DNA from: CAYQDR01 sp964416315
GTDB lineage: Bacteria > Methylomirabilota > Methylomirabilia > Rokubacteriales > DASRDR01
Reading direction: 5' to 3'
Assembly (NCBI GenBank): GCA_964416315.1
Contig: CAYQDR010000150.1
Coordinates: forward strand, 1 to 10,625
DNA: 10,625 nt
Part shown: positions 7,601-10,625 of the stretch, piece by piece
How positions within the stretch are numbered: position 1 is the first letter of the stretch
Layout of the letters: every line of letters starts with the position of its first letter
Notes under the pieces: generated by a model
Seen by the model: only the letters and a program-made list of their open reading frames with translations
What the model was told of the DNA's origin: nothing
Database searches by the model: none
Translations under genes and position numbers: made by a program

Positions 7601-8066
7601 CGTGGTCCTCGTGGGCGAGCGGGGCGCCGAAGAGGGCCATGATGCCGTCGCCCATGACCTGGTTCACGGTGCCTTCGTAGCGATGGACGGCGTCCATCAT
7701 GCGCTCGAGCACCGGGTCGAGGAGCTGCCGGGCCTCCTCGGGGTCGCGGTCGGCCAGGAGCTCCATGGAGCCCTTCAGGTCGGCGAAGAGGACGGTGACC
7801 TGCTTGCGCTCGCCTTCGAGCGCGCTCTTGGACGTCAGGATCTTCTCGGCGAGGTGCTTCGGCGTGTACGCCTCGGGCGAGGCGAACCGGGCGGGCTCGG
7901 GGCCCGCGGCGGCGGCCGCGAGCGGCTGGCCGCACTTCTTGCAGAAGCTGTGGTCGGCGGCGTTGGCGGTGCCGCAGCGCGCGCAGGTGAGGGCGAGCTT
8001 CACCCCGCACCGGGGGCAGAACTCGGCGTCGGGGGGCGTCTCGTGCCGGCAGCCCGGACAGGTCAT
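4695..8066 (-). CDS. Zinc-ribbon / class III nucleotide cyclase / AAA ATPase / TPR signalling protein
   Basis: A 1123-residue cytoplasmic protein. Two N-terminal zinc ribbons use Cys3, 6, 17, 20 and Cys28, 31, 42, 45. A class III cyclase domain spans about 88-268: TVLFADLKGS supplies metal ligand Asp96 and VNQVMGDGIMALFG supplies Asp140. The residues that normally choose the purine (Lys, Asp) are Gln136 and Thr210, and the usual transition-state Asn is His217 (TTHVAARM), while Arg221 is kept. Next comes FVGRDTELEQL (288-298) and an AAA/STAND-like ATPase with Walker A GEPGVGKS (317-324) and Walker B LLLLFEDLHWID (441-452). The C-terminal half, from about 680, looks like TPR-type helical repeats. 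The layout matches the widespread cyclase-ATPase-TPR family found in rhizobia and other bacteria, whose length is similar. cAMP synthesis is the family expectation, but the substrate is uncertain here. Its ATG has only a weak ribosome site, with a possible private promoter upstream. Confidence 0.9.
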   Translation of the reverse strand: MTCPGCRHETPPDAEFCPRCGVKLALTCARCGTANAADHSFCKKCGQPLAAAAAGPEPARFASPEAYTPKHLAEKILTSKSALEGERKQVTVLFADLKGSMELLADRDPEEARQLLDPVLERMMDAVHRYEGTVNQVMGDGIMALFGAPLAHEDHAVRACYAALRMRESIGRYGDEVRRAAGVPIHVRIGLNSGEVVVRSIGSDLRMDYTAVGQTTHVAARMEQAAMPGSILIPATTLRLAEGYVQVKPLGPIPVRGLGEPLEVYEVVGAGAARSRLQAGAARGLSRFVGRDTELEQLRQALERAGRGHGQVVAVVGEPGVGKSRLYWEFTQSHRAQGWLILESASVSYGKATTYLPIIELLRGYFQVEPRDDARRIREKVTGKLLALDRALEPSLPALLGLLDVLVEDGGWETLDPPQRRQRTLDAVKRLLLRESQVQPLLLLFEDLHWIDAETQALLDSLVESLPTARVLLLVNYRPEYQHGWGSKTYYRQLRIDPLPPESAEELLRGLLGDDAGLEPLRRLLIERTEGNPFFLEESVRTLVETRVITGEAGAYRPGRELPGIQVPATVQAVLAARIDRLPPEDKQLLQSAAVVGKDVPLPLLQAIADLSEDSLARGLGRLQSAEFLYEASLFPEPEYTFKHALTHEVAYQSLLQERQRALHARIVTAIERLYADRLTEQVERLAHHALHGGVWEKAIGYLRQAGEKAVARSANREAVAFLEQALRVLPKIAASRDTRAEELATRVALGPALMVIKGPGVREVEESYTQAQALCEQLGDTSHRFPVLWGLWYTNYSRGRYPEAAELADGLLNVARERQDPGLLLEAHHSLWATRFGTGELRRAQEDVAQGLTLYDARQHRSQAFLYGGHDAGACCRWFRALSLWHLGYPDQALEGIQDTLNLARELSHPQTTVIALYFAALIHMHRGETRAAGEKAEAAVELARAHESAIWVDAAMAVQMCVLADERLEDGVAALEGAMRRSSGWRRVIQLCLLAEVYAKRGEPDRGLTALDEALALADSGVGYAAPEVHRLRGELLLARGAGGARDAEAEFLRAIELARAREERSLELRAAASLARLLLRDGRRDEARRTLGETYRWFTEGFDTRDLKAARALLDELEEE
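4698..4702 (-). promoter_or_regulatory. Shine-Dalgarno site that fixes the DinB start
   Basis: AGGAG on the minus strand lies five bases upstream of the ATG at 4692-4690 and inside the GAAGAGGAG triplet-Glu end of the cyclase gene. It supports the ATG rather than the GTG at 4698 as the DinB start. Confidence 0.65.
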
Positions 8067-8080
8067 GCCCGCTTCTCGGT

Positions 8081-8103
8081 GCGCCCAGCCTAGCTTTGGG
8101 CGC
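8081..8103. repeat. 7-bp inverted repeat spanning the candidate cyclase -10 box
   Basis: GCGCCCA (8081-8087) and TGGGCGC (8097-8103) are perfect inverted arms separated by 9 bases. On the minus strand they flank the TAGGCT element of the candidate cyclase promoter. This is the geometry of an operator for a dimeric repressor, but the arms could equally form an RNA hairpin after livF. No T-tract is present. Confidence 0.4.
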
Positions 8104-8116
8104 GTCCCAGGGTCAA
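8087..8116 (-). promoter_or_regulatory. Candidate sigma-70-type promoter for the cyclase gene
   Basis: In the 75-base gap between livF and the cyclase, the minus strand reads TTGACC (8116-8111), an 18-base spacer, then TAGGCT (8092-8087). The -35 matches TTGACA at five of six bases; the -10 matches TATAAT at three of six. The implied start would lie about 14 bases before the ATG at 8066. The -10 octamer GCTAGGCT also occurs before the sirtuin gene. Confidence 0.4.
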
Positions 8117-8141
8117 GGCGCGACGAGTGCCACCGGGATGG

Positions 8142-8840
8142 CTAACCGCCGACCCCCAGGTACGTGGCCGTCACCTGGCGATCGGCGCGCAGCCGGTCGG
8201 GCGTGCCCTCGAAGACGATCGTCCCGTGGTCGATCACGTAGACGCGGTCGGCCAGCTGGAGCGCCATCTCCGCGTTCTGCTCCACGAGCAGCATGCTCAC
8301 CCGCTCGGCCTTGAGCTGCCGGATCGTTCCGACGACCGTCTGCACCACCAGCGGCGCCAGGCCCTGGGACGGCTCGTCGAGGAGGAGCAGGTCGGGCCCC
8401 GTCACGAGGGCCCGGGCGATGGCGAGCATCTGCTGCTCGCCGCCCGAGAGGAAGCGGCCCTTCCGCTCCAACACGTCGCGGAGCTTCGGGAAGCGCTGGA
8501 GGGTGTCCTCCACCTGCCAGCGCGAGCCGGGCCGCCGGGCGATGGCGAGGTTCTCCCGAGCCGTCAGGTAGGAGAAGATCCCGCGGGTCTCGGGCACCAG
8601 CGCGATCCCGAGCCGGGAGATTCGGTGGGCGGGAAGCCCGGCGATGTCCTGCCCCTTGTACTGGATCCCCCCCGTCCGGGGCGGTGTGAGACCCGTGATG
8701 GAGCGGAGCGTCGTCGTCTTGCCCGCGCCGTTCCGGCCGAGGAGCGCCACCACCTCCCCCTCGGCGACGGCAAGCGAGAGGCCGTGGAGGATGTGGCCCA
8801 GGCCGTAGAAGGTGTCGATGCCCCGGATGTCGAGGATCAT
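8142..8840 (-). CDS. livF: Branched-chain amino acid-type ABC transporter ATPase LivF
   Basis: A 232-residue cytoplasmic ATPase that, paired with LivG, powers import of branched-chain amino acids or related substrates (amides, urea, aromatic acids). Walker A is GRNGAGKTT (35-43), the signature is LSGGEQQ (131-137), and Walker B is LLLLDEP (151-157) followed by SQGLAPL, typical of LivF. The Q-loop position reads VPETRGIF with Glu, and the switch position reads LLVEQN with Gln rather than His; both are normal for LivF. The length is standard. Its ATG at 8840 overlaps the livG stop (ATGA), giving tight coupling. The TAG is at 8144-8142. The real substrate cannot be inferred because no binding protein is in the window. 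Confidence 0.93.
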   Translation of the reverse strand: MILDIRGIDTFYGLGHILHGLSLAVAEGEVVALLGRNGAGKTTTLRSITGLTPPRTGGIQYKGQDIAGLPAHRISRLGIALVPETRGIFSYLTARENLAIARRPGSRWQVEDTLQRFPKLRDVLERKGRFLSGGEQQMLAIARALVTGPDLLLLDEPSQGLAPLVVQTVVGTIRQLKAERVSMLLVEQNAEMALQLADRVYVIDHGTIVFEGTPDRLRADRQVTATYLGVGG

Positions 8841-9595
8841 CCCGCGGCCATCCCGCCGAGGTAGGCGCGGCGCACCTCCTCGTTCCGCTGGATCTCGGCC
8901 GGCGTCCCCTCCGCGATGACGCTCCCGAAGTGCATCACCGTGATCCGGTCGGAGACGCCCATGATGATGTCCATCTTGTGCTCGATGAGGACGATCGTGT
9001 AGCGCCCCTTGAGGCTCGTGACGAGCGCCACCATCTTCCGGCTCTCCTCCGGGGAGAGCCCCGCCGCCGGCTCGTCGAGGAGCAGGAGCCGGGGGTTCGC
9101 GGCGAGCGCGATCGCCAGCTCGAGCTGCCGCTGCTCGCCGTGGGAGATCTCCCGGGCGGGCTGGTGCGCCCGGTCCCGGAGCCCCACGTCGGCCAGGGCC
9201 CGGAGCGCCCGCTCCCGCACGTCGGCGAACCGGTCGGTCCGCCGCCAGCAGAGGCCCCGCCAGGAGTCGCGGCGGGCGAAGGCCGCGGCCCAGACGTTCT
9301 CGAGGAGCGTGAGCGCGGGGAAGACGTTGGTCCGCTGGAAGGAGCGGGCGATGCCGAGGTGGGCGATCCGGCTGGGCGGCGTCCCGGTGATGTCGCGGCC
9401 GTCGAAGACGATCCGCCCGGACGTCCGCTCGAGCTGGCCCGTCAGGAGGTTGAAGACGGTCGTCTTGCCGGCGCCGTTGGGGCCGATGATCGAGTGGAGG
9501 GTGCCGGCGGCGACCTCGAGCGTCACGTCGTTGACCGCCAGGAGGGCGCCGAAAGCCTTGGTGAGCTTCTCGGTCCGGAGGAGGGCCTGGGCCAC
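8837..9595 (-). CDS. livG: Branched-chain amino acid-type ABC transporter ATPase LivG
   Basis: A 252-residue ATPase subunit, partner of LivF, attached to the LivH/LivM permease at the inner face of the cytoplasmic membrane. Walker A is GPNGAGKTT (38-46), the Q-loop is ARSFQRTN (Gln87), the signature is SHGEQRQLE (151-159), a variant usual in LivG, Walker B is LLLLDEPAAGLSPEE (170-184), and the switch His is His206 in IEHKMD. The length and the IIGPNGAGKTT start-proximal context fit the family. The start is GTG at 9595, one base after the livM stop; no strong ribosome site precedes it, so it probably relies on ribosomes finishing livM. It overlaps livF by four bases. Confidence 0.93.
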   Translation of the reverse strand: MAQALLRTEKLTKAFGALLAVNDVTLEVAAGTLHSIIGPNGAGKTTVFNLLTGQLERTSGRIVFDGRDITGTPPSRIAHLGIARSFQRTNVFPALTLLENVWAAAFARRDSWRGLCWRRTDRFADVRERALRALADVGLRDRAHQPAREISHGEQRQLELAIALAANPRLLLLDEPAAGLSPEESRKMVALVTSLKGRYTIVLIEHKMDIIMGVSDRITVMHFGSVIAEGTPAEIQRNEEVRRAYLGGMAAG

Positions 9596-9596
9596 G

Positions 9597-10538
9597 TCAG
9601 CCCGCCGCCGGCGCCACGACGCGGCGGCGCTGCCACCAGCTCCAGAGGCGCGCCCACGCCTCCACGCAGCCGCCGCGGAAGAAGAGGACCACGATGACGA
9701 ACGCCACCCCGAGGAGGAGCGGCCAGCGCGCCCAGACGACGCTCACCGACTCCGAGAGCCAGATGAAGACGAAGGAGCCGACGATGGGGCCGTAGAGGGA
9801 GCCGCTCCCGCCGATGAGCGTGGCGAAGACCACGTTGCCCGAGAAGACGAAGCCGATGGCCTCGAGGGGCACGATGCCGAAGAGCATGGCGTAGAGCACG
9901 CCCGACAGGCCGGAGAAGGCGCCGCCGATGACGAAGGCCAGGAGCTTGAACCGCCGCGCGTCGTACCCGACCGCCTCGGCCCGCAGCTCGTTCTCGCGGA
10001 TCGCCCGGAGGATCGTCCCCAGCGGGGACTCCACGATCCGCTTCATCACCCAGAGGGACAGGAGGAACAGCGCCGCGACGAAGACGTAGTAGGGCAGGGG
10101 CCCGCGGACGTCCACGCCGAAGACCGCCGGCCGGGGGATCCCCGGCATCCCGTCCTCGCCGCCGGTCACGCTGGTCCACTGGTAGGCGATGAAGTAGAAC
10201 ATCTGGTTCAGCGCGAAGGTCAGCATGATGAAATAGAGGCCCGAGCGCTGGACGCAGAGGTAGCCGACCAGCGCGGCCGAGATGGCGCCCGCGGCGACGC
10301 CGATCGCGAGGGCGAGGAAGACATCGACCTGGTAGTGCTTCAGGAGGTAGCCGGCCACGTAGGCGGCGGCGCCGAAGAAGGTGGACTGGCCGAAGGAGAG
10401 GAGGCCGGTGTAGCCCAGCAGGAGGTTCAGTCCGAGGCCGAAGATCGCGAAGATCCAGATCTCCGTGGCGATCGCGTGGCGGACGACCAGCGGGAGGAAG
10501 ACGACCGCCGCGAGGAGCGCCAGCCAGGCGCGGGTCAT
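9597..10538 (-). CDS. livM: Branched-chain amino acid-type ABC transporter permease LivM
   Basis: A 313-residue inner-membrane permease. It is strongly hydrophobic with about eight or more likely membrane segments. Family marks include GLNLLLGYTGLLSFGQSTFFG near residues 35-55, a GGEDGMPGIPRP loop, and the cytoplasmic EAA-like coupling loop IRENELRAEAVGYDARRFK, which contacts the ATPases. The short tail (WARLWSWWQRRRVVAPAAG) is basic and variable. The ATG at 10538 has GGGGGG (10550-10545) six bases upstream as ribosome site, and an in-frame TGA lies immediately before the ATG, so the start cannot be further upstream. That G-run is part of an unusual G-rich leader. The usual partner permease livH and the periplasmic binding protein are not in the window and may lie upstream or elsewhere. 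Confidence 0.92.
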   Translation of the reverse strand: MTRAWLALLAAVVFLPLVVRHAIATEIWIFAIFGLGLNLLLGYTGLLSFGQSTFFGAAAYVAGYLLKHYQVDVFLALAIGVAAGAISAALVGYLCVQRSGLYFIMLTFALNQMFYFIAYQWTSVTGGEDGMPGIPRPAVFGVDVRGPLPYYVFVAALFLLSLWVMKRIVESPLGTILRAIRENELRAEAVGYDARRFKLLAFVIGGAFSGLSGVLYAMLFGIVPLEAIGFVFSGNVVFATLIGGSGSLYGPIVGSFVFIWLSESVSVVWARWPLLLGVAFVIVVLFFRGGCVEAWARLWSWWQRRRVVAPAAG

Positions 10539-10544
10539 TCAAGA

Positions 10545-10572
10545 CCCCCCACACCCCCGTCCCCTCCCACCC
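10545..10572 (-). promoter_or_regulatory. G-quadruplex-capable leader of livM overlapping its ribosome site
   Basis: On the minus strand, five G-runs of 3, 3, 4, 5 and 6 bases are separated by T, A, AC and TGT, satisfying the common G3+N1-7 quadruplex rule. The final run (10550-10545) is also the Shine-Dalgarno candidate, six bases before the livM ATG. The first two or three runs can instead pair in the hairpin at 10561-10586, so the structures would compete. The effect is inferred, not shown. Confidence 0.45.
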
Positions 10573-10586
10573 TTCGGGGGGAGGGG
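10561..10586. repeat. C-rich/G-rich hairpin upstream of livM
   Basis: Left arm 10561-10572 (CCCCTCCCACCC), loop TTC (10573-10575), right arm 10576-10586 (GGGGGGAGGGG): an 11-bp stem with one bulged A at 10569. It resembles the 1166-1188 hairpin in composition and placement before a start codon. The rest of 10539-10625 holds no convincing gene end; translated upstream frames are Arg/Gly/Pro-rich and do not resemble a LivH C-terminus. Confidence 0.55.
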
Positions 10587-10625
10587 TGGGCACGCCGCCC
10601 GGAGCCGTCCCGTGCCCGGTCCGTC

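Noticed and set aside
5715..8093. A 792-residue open frame on the plus strand opposite the cyclase gene
   Set aside because: Its translation is a low-complexity mix of Arg, Glu, Leu, Gly and Val with no domain, whereas the minus strand encodes a clear multidomain protein. Long antisense frames are expected in such GC-rich coding DNA.
8142..8840. Missing switch His (Gln188) and Glu at the Q-loop position of LivF as a sign of a dead ATPase
   Set aside because: Both are usual features of LivF proteins.
1..10625. tRNA, rRNA, CRISPR array, insertion sequence or attachment site
   Set aside because: Genes fill almost all of the window, the longest gap is under 100 bases, and no spaced repeats, transposase motifs or tRNA-like cloverleaf were seen by eye.

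Overview
The window is very GC-rich, gene-dense bacterial DNA with strong G/C preference at third codon positions, short intergenic gaps and many start/stop overlaps. The gene mix (SCP-x-type thiolase, patatin, sirtuin, MhpD-type hydratase, a zinc-ribbon/cyclase/AAA/TPR giant protein and a Liv-type ABC transporter) would suit a metabolically versatile soil or subsurface bacterium, for example Rokubacteria/Methylomirabilota-like or a GC-rich proteobacterium. This is an inference from style and content; no taxonomic marker gene is present.

Layout, plus strand (1-4061): the 3' part of a thiolase; a hairpin whose right arm abuts the start of a secreted patatin-like phospholipase; a class III (Sir2) NAD-dependent deacetylase with a possible promoter in front of it; a 96-residue Arg-rich small protein whose ATG overlaps the sirtuin stop (ATGA), whose tail carries an AT-hook-like core and whose 3' half is packed with perfect inverted repeats; and a 2-keto-4-pentenoate hydratase/4-oxalocrotonate decarboxylase family enzyme.

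Layout, minus strand (10625 down to 4084): livM, livG and livF (permease and two ATPases of a branched-chain amino acid-type ABC importer) are tightly packed. A 75-base gap holding a possible promoter and a 7-bp inverted repeat follows. Then comes a 1123-residue signalling protein (two zinc ribbons, class III nucleotide cyclase, AAA-type ATPase, TPR-like helices), and two bases further on a DinB/YfiT-fold protein. The plus and minus blocks converge at about 4062-4083.

How the genes fit together: livM-livG-livF encode most of the inner-membrane and cytoplasmic part of one importer; livH and the binding protein are not in the window. The cyclase/AAA/TPR protein and the DinB protein look translationally linked, with the DinB ribosome binding site lying inside the last Glu codons of the cyclase. 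The sirtuin and the small basic protein are also translationally coupled. Most genes are ordinary members of known families. The items most worth a second look are the sirtuin/small-basic-protein pair with its hairpin-dense 3' half, the non-canonical substrate-site residues of the cyclase, and the G-quadruplex-capable or hairpin leaders that overlap the ribosome binding regions of livM and the patatin gene.
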